Origin: Acidimicrobiia bacterium
Lineage (GTDB): Bacteria; Actinomycetota; Acidimicrobiia; Acidimicrobiales; Ilumatobacteraceae
NCBI GenBank assembly: GCA_013815505.1
Contig: JACDGA010000009.1
Location: forward strand, 1 to 15,899
Length of the DNA stretch: 15,899 nucleotides
Direction of reading: 5' to 3'
This document shows positions 1 to 6,123 of this stretch, piece after piece. The notes under the pieces are model-generated. The model had not been told where the DNA came from. It did not search any database and saw only the letters and a list, made by a program, of their open reading frames with translations. Position 1 is the stretch's first letter. Every line of letters begins with the position of its first letter. Both the position numbers and the translations under genes were made by a program.

Positions 1-1113
1 TTCAACGCCGGCATCGCTGTCACGGCCGCGGGCCACGCGCACCCACAGGTCAACGCAGCCATCCACGCCCAGGTGGACAACGTCCTGCACTACTGCTCGA
101 GTGACTTCTACCTGCCATCCTTCGCCGACTTCTGCGAGCGGATCGCAGGACTGGCGCCGATGGACGACGCCAAGGTGTTCGTGTCCAACTCGGGCACCGA
201 GGCCGTCGAGGCGGCGCTGAAGCTTGCCCGCCACCGCACGCGCCGCTCCAACGTGATCGCCTTCTTCGGCGCCTTCCACGGTCGCACGCTCGGCAGTCTG
301 TCGCTCACGGCCAGCAAGGCACGACAGCGGGCCGGGTTCGGCATCGTGACACCTGGCAGCTTCCACGCCCCGTACCACGACCCGTACGACGCCGACGCCC
401 TGACCGGCGCCGAGTACATCGAGCGGGTGCTGTTCTCCAAGATGACCGACCCCGCCGACGTCGCCGCCATCTTCGTCGAGCCGCTGCAGGGCGAGGGCGG
501 GTACATCGTCCCACCGGCCGGCTGGCTCGCGGAGATTCGCACGCTGTGCGACGAGCACGGCATCCTGCTCGTCGTCGACGAGATCCAGTCGGGTGTCGGT
601 CGCACCGGCACGATGTGGGCGGCCCAGCACGACGACGTCGAGCCCGACATCATGTGCTTCGGCAAGGGCATCGCCAGTGGCCTGCCGCTCGCCGGCATCC
701 TGACGAAGCCCGACGTGATGGACTGGAAGCCCGGCGGTCACGGTTCGACGTTCGGCGGCAACCCCGTCGCCTGCGCCGCGGCGGTGGCAACGCTCGATCT
801 CGTCGAGCGCGAGCTCGCCGACAACGCCGCGCTCGTCGGCACGCACCTCATCGGACGCCTCGGCGAACTGGCGGAGACGCAGCCGCTGATGGGCCAGGTC
901 CGTGGCAGGGGGCTGATGATCGGCATCGATCTTCCCAACCACGACACGGCGTCAGCCGTGGAGTTCGCCTGCTTCGAGCAGGGCCTGCTCATCTTGACGT
1001 GCGGCGAGCGCTCCGTGCGCATGGCACCACCCTTGGTCGTCACGATGGAGCAGGCCGACACCGCCGTCGAGCTGTTCTCGCGGGCCCTCGACCAGGTGGG
1101 AGCGACGAAGTGA
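1..1113 (+). CDS. Class III (acetylornithine/GABA-type) aminotransferase, 5' partial
   Basis: PLP-dependent class III aminotransferase moving an amino group from an omega-amino acid (lysine, ornithine or GABA-like) to a keto acid in the cytoplasm. The frame is open from base 1 with family-like sequence (FNAGIAVTAAGH), so the true start lies left of the window; the GTG at 73 is internal. Visible are the phosphate-binding SNSGTEAVEAALKLAR, the cofactor-ring motif VDEIQSG, the Schiff-base lysine in CFGKGIASG (AAG at 664-666), and GSTFGGNPVACAAA. The 370 visible residues suggest that only the N-terminal part is missing. It overlaps the next gene by 4 nt (GTGA), so the two are almost certainly cotranslated. 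The ALDH7-type partner, which acts on aminoadipate semialdehyde, suggests lysine as substrate, but the sequence is not obviously of the lysine 6-aminotransferase (LAT) type. Family certain, substrate inferred. Confidence 0.93.
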   Translation, partial: FNAGIAVTAAGHAHPQVNAAIHAQVDNVLHYCSSDFYLPSFADFCERIAGLAPMDDAKVFVSNSGTEAVEAALKLARHRTRRSNVIAFFGAFHGRTLGSLSLTASKARQRAGFGIVTPGSFHAPYHDPYDADALTGAEYIERVLFSKMTDPADVAAIFVEPLQGEGGYIVPPAGWLAEIRTLCDEHGILLVVDEIQSGVGRTGTMWAAQHDDVEPDIMCFGKGIASGLPLAGILTKPDVMDWKPGGHGSTFGGNPVACAAAVATLDLVERELADNAALVGTHLIGRLGELAETQPLMGQVRGRGLMIGIDLPNHDTASAVEFACFEQGLLILTCGERSVRMAPPLVVTMEQADTAVELFSRALDQVGATK

Positions 1114-2627
1114 GCCTCCCCACCACGCAGGTGCTGGCCGACAGGGTCGGTGCGATCCTCGCCGAGTGCGGCGCCGGCCCACCGTCGGGCGACGTCGAGG
1201 CGCGCACCCCGATCACTGGCGGTTCGCTCGGCGCAGCCGGCTCGACCGGCGACGTCGACGCCCCCGTCGCGCGGGCCATGGAGGCGTTCACCGTCTGGCG
1301 TGCCACGCCAGGGCCGATCCGTGGCAACCTCGTCCGGCGGCTCGGCGAGCTGCTGCGCGAACACAAGGAAGCGCTCGGCGAGCTCGTGTCGATCGAGGCC
1401 GGCAAGATCCGCTCCGAGGGCCTCGGCGAGGTGCAGGAGATGATCGACATCTGCGACTTCGCTGTCGGTCTTTCACGTCAGCTGCACGGCCTCACCATCG
1501 CCAGCGAGCGCCCCGGCCACCGGCTGATGGAGACGTGGCACCCAATGGGTCCGTGCGCCGTCGTCACAGCGTTCAACTTCCCTGTCGCCGTGTGGTCGTG
1601 GAACGCGGCGCTGGCGCTCGTCTGCGGCGATCCCGTGATCTGGAAGCCGAGCGACAAGACGCCGCTGACGGCCGTCGCCTGCGACGCCCTGTTCCGGCGC
1701 GCCGCAGCCGACGTGGGCGCGCCTGACGATCTCAACCAGGTGCTCCACGGTGGTGTCGACGTCGGTGCCGCACTTGTCGCCCACCGTGACGTGGCCATCG
1801 TCTCGGCGACGGGCTCGACGCGCATGGGGCGTGCCGTGGCGCCGGTCGTGGCCGAACGGTTCGGGCGGCTGATCCTCGAGCTCGGTGGCAACAACGCCGC
1901 GATCGTCGCTCCCAGTGCGGACGTCGAGCTGGCCGTGCGTGGCATCGCGTTCTCCGCCGTCGGGACCGCTGGCCAGCGCTGCACGAGCCTGCGCCGCCTG
2001 ATCGTCCACGAGTCGGTGCGCGACGAGTTGGTCGACCGCCTCGTTGCGGCGTATCAGTCGGTGCCGATCGGCGACCCGCTTGCCGAGGGCACCCTGGTGG
2101 GCCCGCTCATCGACGTCGCTGCGGGCCAGCGTGTGGTCGATGCCATCGAGTCGGCTGCTGCCGACGGTGGCGAGCTGGTGGTCGGTGGCACCCGGATCCT
2201 CACCGACGAGGCGCCCGATGCGTCGTACGTGCAGCCGGCGATCGTGGCGATGAAGGCCCAGAGCGACATCGTGCGAACCGAGACGTTCGGTCCGCTGCTG
2301 TACGTGATGACGTACGACGACCTCGACGAGGCGATCTCGGTGCACAACGACGTTCCGCAGGGGCTGGCGTCGAGTATCTTCACCAACGACGTGCGTGAGG
2401 CCGAGCAATTCGTGTCGGCGACGGGTTCGGACTGCGGCATCGCCAACGTCAACATCGGCCCGTCCGGCGCCGAGATCGGCGGCGCGTTCGGCGGCGAGAA
2501 GGAGACGGGCGGCGGGCGCGAGTCCGGCTCGGACGCCTGGAAGGGCTACATGCGCAGGGCCACGAACACCGTCAACTACTCGACATCGCTCCCCCTCGCC
2601 CAAGGCGTCAAATTCGACATCGACTGA
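1110..2627 (+). CDS. amaB: ALDH7-type aldehyde dehydrogenase (alpha-aminoadipate semialdehyde / P6C dehydrogenase)
   Basis: NAD(P)-dependent oxidation of a semialdehyde to the acid; in the ALDH7/AmaB/antiquitin family the substrate is alpha-aminoadipate semialdehyde (piperideine-6-carboxylate), a step of lysine breakdown. Length is 505 aa, normal for the family. Seen: AFNFP (about 154-158), the nucleotide-binding WKPSDKTPLTA, ATGSTRMG, ELGGNN with general-base Glu257, and catalytic Cys291 in TAGQRCTSLRR. The C-terminal GGGRESGSDAWKGYMRR followed by LPLAQGVKFD is highly typical of ALDH7 rather than other ALDHs. The chosen start is the GTG inside the GTGA overlap with the aminotransferase stop; the frame is open further upstream, but that reads through the aminotransferase gene. 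The two-gene context (aminotransferase, then semialdehyde dehydrogenase) supports consecutive steps. Family call strong; exact substrate inferred. Confidence 0.93.
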   Translation: MSLPTTQVLADRVGAILAECGAGPPSGDVEARTPITGGSLGAAGSTGDVDAPVARAMEAFTVWRATPGPIRGNLVRRLGELLREHKEALGELVSIEAGKIRSEGLGEVQEMIDICDFAVGLSRQLHGLTIASERPGHRLMETWHPMGPCAVVTAFNFPVAVWSWNAALALVCGDPVIWKPSDKTPLTAVACDALFRRAAADVGAPDDLNQVLHGGVDVGAALVAHRDVAIVSATGSTRMGRAVAPVVAERFGRLILELGGNNAAIVAPSADVELAVRGIAFSAVGTAGQRCTSLRRLIVHESVRDELVDRLVAAYQSVPIGDPLAEGTLVGPLIDVAAGQRVVDAIESAAADGGELVVGGTRILTDEAPDASYVQPAIVAMKAQSDIVRTETFGPLLYVMTYDDLDEAISVHNDVPQGLASSIFTNDVREAEQFVSATGSDCGIANVNIGPSGAEIGGAFGGEKETGGGRESGSDAWKGYMRRATNTVNYSTSLPLAQGVKFDID

Positions 2628-2739
2628 GTAGGCACATTCCGGAACGACGCGGCGAGGGAAGCGCCAGCGACGAGCCGCACAAGGCGCGAGGAGAAAGCGA
2701 AGCGGACGACGAGCCCGCAGTATTACGGAGCACGCAAGG
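2628..2739. other. Convergent spacer with G/A-rich low-complexity sequence
   Basis: This 112-bp spacer lies between the stop codons of the aldehyde dehydrogenase (+) and the EVE gene (-). It holds no ORF and no clear hairpin-plus-T-run terminator. The + strand is rich in GCGA/GAGG-type words. On the minus strand it carries GTGCGGCTC (2672-2680) followed by CTGGCG and CTCGCC, an order also found in the moaA-moaC spacer at about 5066-5090, so it may belong to a dispersed intergenic sequence family. Confidence 0.4.
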
Positions 2740-3189
2740 TCACAATCCGCGTTCCACGATGGCGTCGAACTCGGCGTCGGTGAGCGGCAGCACCGAGAGC
2801 CGGTTGCCCTTCGCCAACAGCCGGCACTCTGCGAGCTCGGGCATCGACCGCAGCTCGGCCAGCGGCACGAACCGCAGCGCCCGCACCGGCGCCACCGTCA
2901 CCCACACCCAGCGCGGATCGTCGGGATCTGACGTCGGGTCGTAGTACTTGGCAGACGGGTCGAACTGCGTCGGGTCCGGCTCGGCGCCCTTCACGATCTC
3001 GCACACTCCAGCGGCACCGGGCGGTTTCGCCATCGAGTGGTAGAAGATCGCCTGATCGCCGACCTCCATCCGACGCAGGAAGATGCGCGCCTGGTAGTTG
3101 CGAACCCCATCCCACCCCTCGCGCGTCGCCGCCACGAGGTCGTCGTAGGAGAAGTCGCTCGGCTCGGACTTGATCAACCAGTGCGCCAC
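2740..3189 (-). CDS. EVE domain-containing protein (THYN1-like)
   Basis: A single EVE domain, a PUA-related fold that reads modified bases in nucleic acids; bacterial stand-alone members have no settled role. The 149-aa product spans the whole domain. Seen: N-terminal HWLIKSEPSDFSYDDL, the strongly conserved WDGVRNYQAR with FLRRMEVGDQAIFYHS, the central PDPTQFDPSAKYYDP, and near the end GNRLSVLPLTDAEF. An in-frame GTG six bases upstream (3195) is possible, but the one at 3189 has AGAAGG placed 5 nt before it, while the upstream GTG overlaps that site, so 3189 is preferred. It stands alone on the minus strand between a convergent gene and a palindromic element next to a tRNA. No defence genes adjoin it, so the modified-base-sensing role known for EVE proteins in restriction contexts is not supported here. 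Confidence 0.93.
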   Translation of the reverse strand: MAHWLIKSEPSDFSYDDLVAATREGWDGVRNYQARIFLRRMEVGDQAIFYHSMAKPPGAAGVCEIVKGAEPDPTQFDPSAKYYDPTSDPDDPRWVWVTVAPVRALRFVPLAELRSMPELAECRLLAKGNRLSVLPLTDAEFDAIVERGL

Positions 3190-3194
3190 GATCA

Positions 3195-3200
3195 CCTTCT
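3195..3200 (-). promoter_or_regulatory. Ribosome binding site of the EVE gene (AGAAGG)
   Basis: AGAAGG on the minus strand ends 5 nt before the GTG at 3189-3187. It decides between two in-frame GTG codons six bases apart, because the upstream GTG (3195-3193) would overlap the site itself. Confidence 0.6.
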
Positions 3201-3213
3201 ACCGTCCAGCAGA

Positions 3214-3326
3214 CTTCTGTGTCACGAACAACGCTGAGACTCGACGTTGTCGGTGACTCAGACGCGACGCCGGGGTTCTGAGTCACCGCAAAGGTCGACC
3301 CTCGGCGGTTGTTGTGACACAGAAAG
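3214..3326. repeat. Long interrupted palindrome built from four TCTGWGTCAC units (MITE- or REP-like)
   Basis: Two 48-bp halves (3215-3262 and 3277-3324) are imperfect reverse complements around a 14-nt centre (3263-3276). The outermost 11 bp (TTCTGTGTCAC, 3215-3225, against 3314-3324) and innermost 11 bp (GGTGACTCAGA, 3252-3262, against 3277-3287) match perfectly. AACAAC (3227-3232) pairs with GTTGTT (3308-3313) after a one-base bulge, and the remaining middle part matches at roughly two thirds of positions. Inner and outer arms are also related: TCTG(T/A)GTCAC occurs four times in alternating orientation. The right end touches the 3' end of the tRNA gene. No clear target-site duplication was seen. 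It could be a miniature transposable element, a REP-type palindrome, or a terminator/processing structure for the tRNA transcript. Confidence 0.75.
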
Positions 3327-3399
3327 TGGAGCTGAGGGGAATCGAACCCCTGGCCTCGACAGTGCGATTGTCGCGCTCTACCAACTGAGCTACAGCCCC
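3327..3399 (-). tRNA. trnA: tRNA-Ala (anticodon CGC)
   Basis: This 73-nt gene folds as a full cloverleaf. The acceptor GGGGCTG pairs with CAGCTCC and contains the G3-U70 wobble pair, the alanine identity element. The D arm is GCTC-AGTTGGTA-GAGC, and the anticodon stem CGACA/TGTCG holds the loop ATCGCAC with anticodon CGC (+ strand 3364-3366). The T arm is AGGGG-TTCGATT-CCCCT, and the discriminator is A73. CCA is not encoded: the bases after A73 read CTT. It decodes the GCG codon, which is common in this GC-rich DNA. A good -10 box (TACACT) lies just upstream, and the 3' end abuts the long palindrome. Confidence 0.97.
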
Positions 3400-3411
3400 G
3401 GCGGATGGACG

Positions 3412-3417
3412 AGTGTA
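3412..3417 (-). promoter_or_regulatory. Candidate -10 box (TACACT) for tRNA-Ala
   Basis: TACACT on the minus strand lies 12 nt before the first base of the tRNA, leaving room for a leader of a few bases. It fits the actinobacterial TANNNT form. It lies just downstream of the stop codon of the GlpR-like gene (3431). No convincing -35 was found; read-through from the upstream gene is an alternative. Confidence 0.45.
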
Positions 3418-3430
3418 GCGGCGCGACGGC

Positions 3431-4345
3431 TCAGGCGAGGTCGAGACGGTGCTGGCGCGTCTGGCGCTCACGTGCACCGTTACGGGGCGCCGTCGTCGGG
3501 TACTCACGACCGGCAATGCGCCGACCGCTGCGGTCGGCCGGGAGCGAACGCGGCTCGGCCGCACGCTGCGGGCTCGGGTACTGGCGACGCTCCGGTGGTC
3601 GGCGCTCGCCCTCCGGTCGGCCGGCGTCCCAGCGGTCACGCGCCTCACGATTGCGGGGCAGCGACGGGTCGTAGCGGGCATCACGATCGAGGCGCGGGCG
3701 AGGACGATCCTGGGGCTCGACGGGCGTGATCTCGACGACTTCGCGAACGTCGAGGTCCCGCTGGCGGGCTCGGCCGAGCAGGAAGATGTAGCCGGCGAGC
3801 ACGACGAAGACACCGCCGAAGGCGTACAGCAGCGGGGTCGAGTCCATGGCGAGGGAGAGCACGAGTGTCGTCACGCTGACAAGCGCGAGCACGAACAGCA
3901 CGTTGGCGCGACGGCGCTTGAGCGCATCGGTGCCCTCGCGTCGCACGGCCAGCTGGCGGTGCGACCGCTCGCCACGGCCCGGCTCGCCACGACGGCGAGG
4001 CGCCGGTTCAACCCCGTGGCGGCGCCGTGAGGGATCGGGCGTCTGCGGCGTGACGATGGCGTGCGCCCCGGTATCGGACTTACCCGTCGTCGGGTGCAGC
4101 GTGATGCTGCGGTGCGAGCCTTCGAGCGGCCCTCGGGGGCTCGGGCGTTCCATCGGGCCGGCGACGAGCGAGCGACCCATCGAGCGCATGTGCACGCTGC
4201 GCGACACGCGCTGCAGCGAGGAGAGCTGATCGCGGAAGTCCGACACCGACGAGTTCGGTCGGTTGTTGCCCCTCGACCGCAACAGTGGCGGGAGGAGGAC
4301 TGCTGCCCATGCGGCTCCGACGACGAGCAGGACGACTTGACCCAT
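3431..4345 (-). CDS. GlpR/SepX-like divisome membrane protein (3 TM segments)
   Basis: Predicted 304-aa membrane protein: N-terminal TM (about 3-20) ending in LLPPLLRSR, a basic Ser/Pro/Arg-rich linker (about 24-145), a helical hairpin of two TMs (about 147-166 and 170-191, starting after ALKRRRANVLFVLAL), and a long Arg/Pro/Glu-rich, probably disordered tail. This layout and its place near moeA and galU match the actinobacterial GlpR/SepX family (Rv0996 neighbourhood in M. tuberculosis; GlpR is the membrane receptor of the MoeA-like Glp protein in Corynebacterium; SepX acts in Streptomyces septation). The similarity is in topology and context, not long motifs, so the call is moderate. The chosen ATG is directly followed by the TM and has GAGG 11 nt upstream; an in-frame ATG at 4381 would add 12 residues. 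A good promoter lies at about 4436-4464. Confidence 0.7.
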   Translation of the reverse strand: MGQVVLLVVGAAWAAVLLPPLLRSRGNNRPNSSVSDFRDQLSSLQRVSRSVHMRSMGRSLVAGPMERPSPRGPLEGSHRSITLHPTTGKSDTGAHAIVTPQTPDPSRRRHGVEPAPRRRGEPGRGERSHRQLAVRREGTDALKRRRANVLFVLALVSVTTLVLSLAMDSTPLLYAFGGVFVVLAGYIFLLGRARQRDLDVREVVEITPVEPQDRPRPRLDRDARYDPSLPRNREARDRWDAGRPEGERRPPERRQYPSPQRAAEPRSLPADRSGRRIAGREYPTTAPRNGARERQTRQHRLDLA

Positions 4346-4435
4346 GTGTGTTGATGCCTCGACTTTGCGAACGTTGAGCATGCAGTCATCCGCGAAATCA
4401 GTGCGGCAGATCGAACACTCGTTTACTTCGTTACA

Positions 4436-4464
4436 ATTCTACGACAATCCGAGGGTCAGCACAA
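4436..4464 (-). promoter_or_regulatory. Sigma70-type promoter of the GlpR-like gene
   Basis: On the minus strand a -35 TTGTGC (4459-4464) is separated by exactly 17 bp from a -10 TAGAAT (4436-4441), inside the most AT-rich spacer of the window (4382-4498). Transcription would start near 4429, leaving a leader of roughly 84 nt to the ATG at 4345, or about 48 nt to the alternative ATG at 4381. This suggests that the gene is transcribed apart from moaC upstream. It is the only promoter here with a clear -35 at consensus spacing. Confidence 0.55.
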
Positions 4465-4498
4465 CGACCGAGGCGATTCGACGTTCAACGGGCCAGCG

Positions 4499-5011
4499 TC
4501 AGACCGCGTGGCCGTCGCCATCGACGCCGTCGAGATCGCTGCGCCGAAACGTGCCGGAACGTCCCCCGGTCTTCTCCCACAGCGTCAGATCGCCGATGAC
4601 CATGGCCCGATCGGCCGACTTGCACATGTCGTAGATCGTGAGCGCAGCGGTCGAGGCGGCATGCAACGCCTCCATCTCGACGCCCGTGCGGTCGACCGTG
4701 TCGACGTGCGCCTCGACGGCGACGAAGTCGTCGCCGATCTCGAAGTTGATCGACACGGCGCCGACGAGCAGCGGGTGGCACAGCGGGATCATGTCGGACG
4801 TGCGCTTCGCCGCCTGGATCCCGGCAACGCGTGCGACGGCGAGCACGTCACCCTTCTTCACCTCGCGGTTGGCGATGGCCGCCGTCGTCTCGGGCCGCAT
4901 GAACACCTTGCAGCGGGCGAGCGCCCTGCGATGCGTCGGTTCCTTCGGCGTGACGTCGACCATGCGCGCTCGGCCGAGCGGATCGAGGTGCGTGAACGGC
5001 AGCTCGCTCAT
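4499..5011 (-). CDS. moaC: Cyclic pyranopterin monophosphate synthase MoaC
   Basis: Second half of the first step of molybdenum cofactor synthesis: converts 3',8-cyclo-7,8-dihydro-GTP, made by MoaA, into cyclic pyranopterin monophosphate in the cytoplasm. The 170 aa cover the whole family. Seen: MVDVTPKEPTHRRA (about 17-30), KKGDVLAVARVAGIQAAKRTSD, the active-site stretch MIPLCHPL (74-81), DRTGVEMEALHAAS, and the IYDMCKSADRAMVI core containing the catalytic Asp-Met-Cys-Lys segment (128-131), then EKTGGRSGTF. The C-terminal tail is a short Asp/Gly-rich extension. An in-frame ATG at 5026 would add MAERA, and AGAAGAG lies just before it. ATG 5011 begins the family-like sequence, but neither start has an ideally spaced Shine-Dalgarno. 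The 5' end lies in a copy of a 23-bp direct repeat. Downstream of moaA, same strand. Confidence 0.95.
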   Translation of the reverse strand: MSELPFTHLDPLGRARMVDVTPKEPTHRRALARCKVFMRPETTAAIANREVKKGDVLAVARVAGIQAAKRTSDMIPLCHPLLVGAVSINFEIGDDFVAVEAHVDTVDRTGVEMEALHAASTAALTIYDMCKSADRAMVIGDLTLWEKTGGRSGTFRRSDLDGVDGDGHAV

Positions 5012-5125
5012 CGCTCGCTCAGCCATTCTCTTCTACGGGGGGCTGCGCCCCCGCACCCCATCGTCGTGCGGCTCCCTGGCGGTCGCTCGCCCGAGAGGCA
5101 TCGCTCGCTCATCGCTCGCTCAGCC
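5002..5125. repeat. 23-bp exact direct repeats flanking a GC hairpin between moaA and moaC
   Basis: The same 23 bp occur at 5002-5024 and 5103-5125, 101 bp apart. Each unit contains near-tandem ATCGCTCGCTC words. One copy covers the beginning of moaC; the other covers the end of moaA and its stop codon. Between them lies a perfect stem GGGGGC-TGC-GCCCCC (5038-5043 and 5047-5052) with no T-run. The arrangement resembles REP-type intergenic repeats common in GC-rich genomes, and it means moaC is not translationally coupled to moaA. Confidence 0.7.
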
Positions 5126-6106
5126 TCCAATTTGGCTCATCGAACGGGTGGGGCGGACGAAGTTGACCTGGTTGATCTGGTGGCCCGCCCACTTGGCGGC
5201 GACGGCGTCCTCGATCAATCGGGCGATCGCCTCGTCGTCGTCGCCACGACGCACGGCTGCCCTGAGGTCGATCTCGTCGACGGCGAACAGGCACGTGCGG
5301 AACTGCCCGTCGGCCGTGATGCGAACACGGTCGCAGTCGCCGCAGAAAGCGTGCGTGACCGTGGGGATCACGCCGATCGTGCCGCCACCGTCGAGGTATC
5401 GCCAGCGGTCGGCGGGTGCGGCGCCGCGTGCGGGCATCCGCTCGATCGGGAACGATGCACCGATCGTGGCGACGATCTCGTCCTGGCTCAGCACCTTCGA
5501 GCGATCCCACTCGCCCTGAGCATCGAGCGGCATGAACTCGATGAACCGGATCTCGACGCCCCGCTCGCGGCCGAACACAGCGAGATCGAGCACCTCGCCG
5601 TCGTTCACACCACGCTCGATGACGACGTTGACCTTGACCGGCGAGAACCCAGCCTCGACGGCGGCGTCGATCCCGTCGAGCACGCGATCCAGCTCGTCAC
5701 GGCGCGTCATCTCGCTGAAGCGCTCGCGGTGCAGCGTGTCGAGGCTGACGTTGACGCGACGCAGACCCGCCGCCCGCAGGTCGGCGGCGAGGAGCCGCAG
5801 CGACGTCCCGTTGGTGGTCATCGACAGGTCGACACCCAGCGCAGCGAGCTTCTCGACGAGCACCGGGAGGTGGGCACGAACCGTCGGCTCGCCGCCCGTC
5901 AGCCGGATGCCCTCCACGCCGTAGCGGCGCACGAGCAGTGCGGCGATGCGCTCGATCTCCTCGAACGACAAGATCTCCTCACGCGGCAGCCATTGCAGCC
6001 CCTCGGCCGGCATGCAGTACGTGCAGCGGAAGTTGCAGCGGTCGGTGACGGCGATCCGCAGGTCGCGCACGATGCGTCCGAAGGAGTCGACGAGATCAGC
6101 GGTCAC
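5120..6106 (-). CDS. moaA: GTP 3',8-cyclase MoaA (radical SAM)
   Basis: Radical-SAM enzyme opening molybdenum cofactor synthesis: it rearranges GTP to 3',8-cyclo-7,8-dihydro-GTP for MoaC. At 328 aa it is full length. Seen: the SAM-cluster motif C24-xxx-C28-xx-C31 in TDRCNFRCTYCMPAEG, GGEPTVR (71-77), the second 4Fe-4S site C255-xx-C258-x13-C272 in FCGDCDRVRITADGQFRTC, and the C-terminal Gly-Gly (SQIGG) required in this family. The start is GTG at 6106. There is no Shine-Dalgarno, but TATCCT lies 6 nt before the GTG, suggesting a leaderless transcript; that box sits in the 17-nt gap after the moeA stop. Order moeA, moaA, moaC on one strand points to a Mo-cofactor group; other steps (MoaD, MoaE, MogA) are not in the window. 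Confidence 0.97.
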   Translation of the reverse strand: MTADLVDSFGRIVRDLRIAVTDRCNFRCTYCMPAEGLQWLPREEILSFEEIERIAALLVRRYGVEGIRLTGGEPTVRAHLPVLVEKLAALGVDLSMTTNGTSLRLLAADLRAAGLRRVNVSLDTLHRERFSEMTRRDELDRVLDGIDAAVEAGFSPVKVNVVIERGVNDGEVLDLAVFGRERGVEIRFIEFMPLDAQGEWDRSKVLSQDEIVATIGASFPIERMPARGAAPADRWRYLDGGGTIGVIPTVTHAFCGDCDRVRITADGQFRTCLFAVDEIDLRAAVRRGDDDEAIARLIEDAVAAKWAGHQINQVNFVRPTRSMSQIGG

Positions 6107-6112
6107 GTGGAC

Positions 6113-6118
6113 AGGATA
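6113..6118 (-). promoter_or_regulatory. Candidate leaderless -10 box of moaA (TATCCT)
   Basis: TATCCT on the minus strand with 6 nt to the GTG start and no Shine-Dalgarno. It lies in the 17-nt gap between the moeA stop and moaA, so moaA could be transcribed both on its own and by read-through. Confidence 0.4.
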
Positions 6119-6123
6119 CGGGT

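Noticed and set aside
546..1109. Open frame extending the aldehyde dehydrogenase upstream by 188 codons
   Set aside because: It reads an Arg-rich out-of-frame shadow of the aminotransferase gene; family sequence begins after the GTG at 1110.
2740..3189. EVE protein as part of a restriction or defence system
   Set aside because: No nuclease, methylase or helicase gene adjoins it; neighbours are housekeeping.
3214..3326. CRISPR-like repeat array
   Set aside because: The four short units alternate in orientation with unequal gaps and symmetric halves; this is a palindrome, not direct repeats with unique spacers.
3327..3399. tRNA gene as an integration site for a genomic island
   Set aside because: No integrase and no duplicated tRNA 3' segment were seen, and the flanking genes look like ordinary chromosome.
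3247..3729. Plus-strand frame through the palindrome, tRNA and the end of the GlpR-like gene
   Set aside because: It crosses a certain tRNA gene, and its product is low-complexity Arg/Gly-rich.
5038..5052. Rho-independent terminator between moaA and moaC
   Set aside because: The stem is strong, but there is no T-run on either strand; REP-like is a better description.
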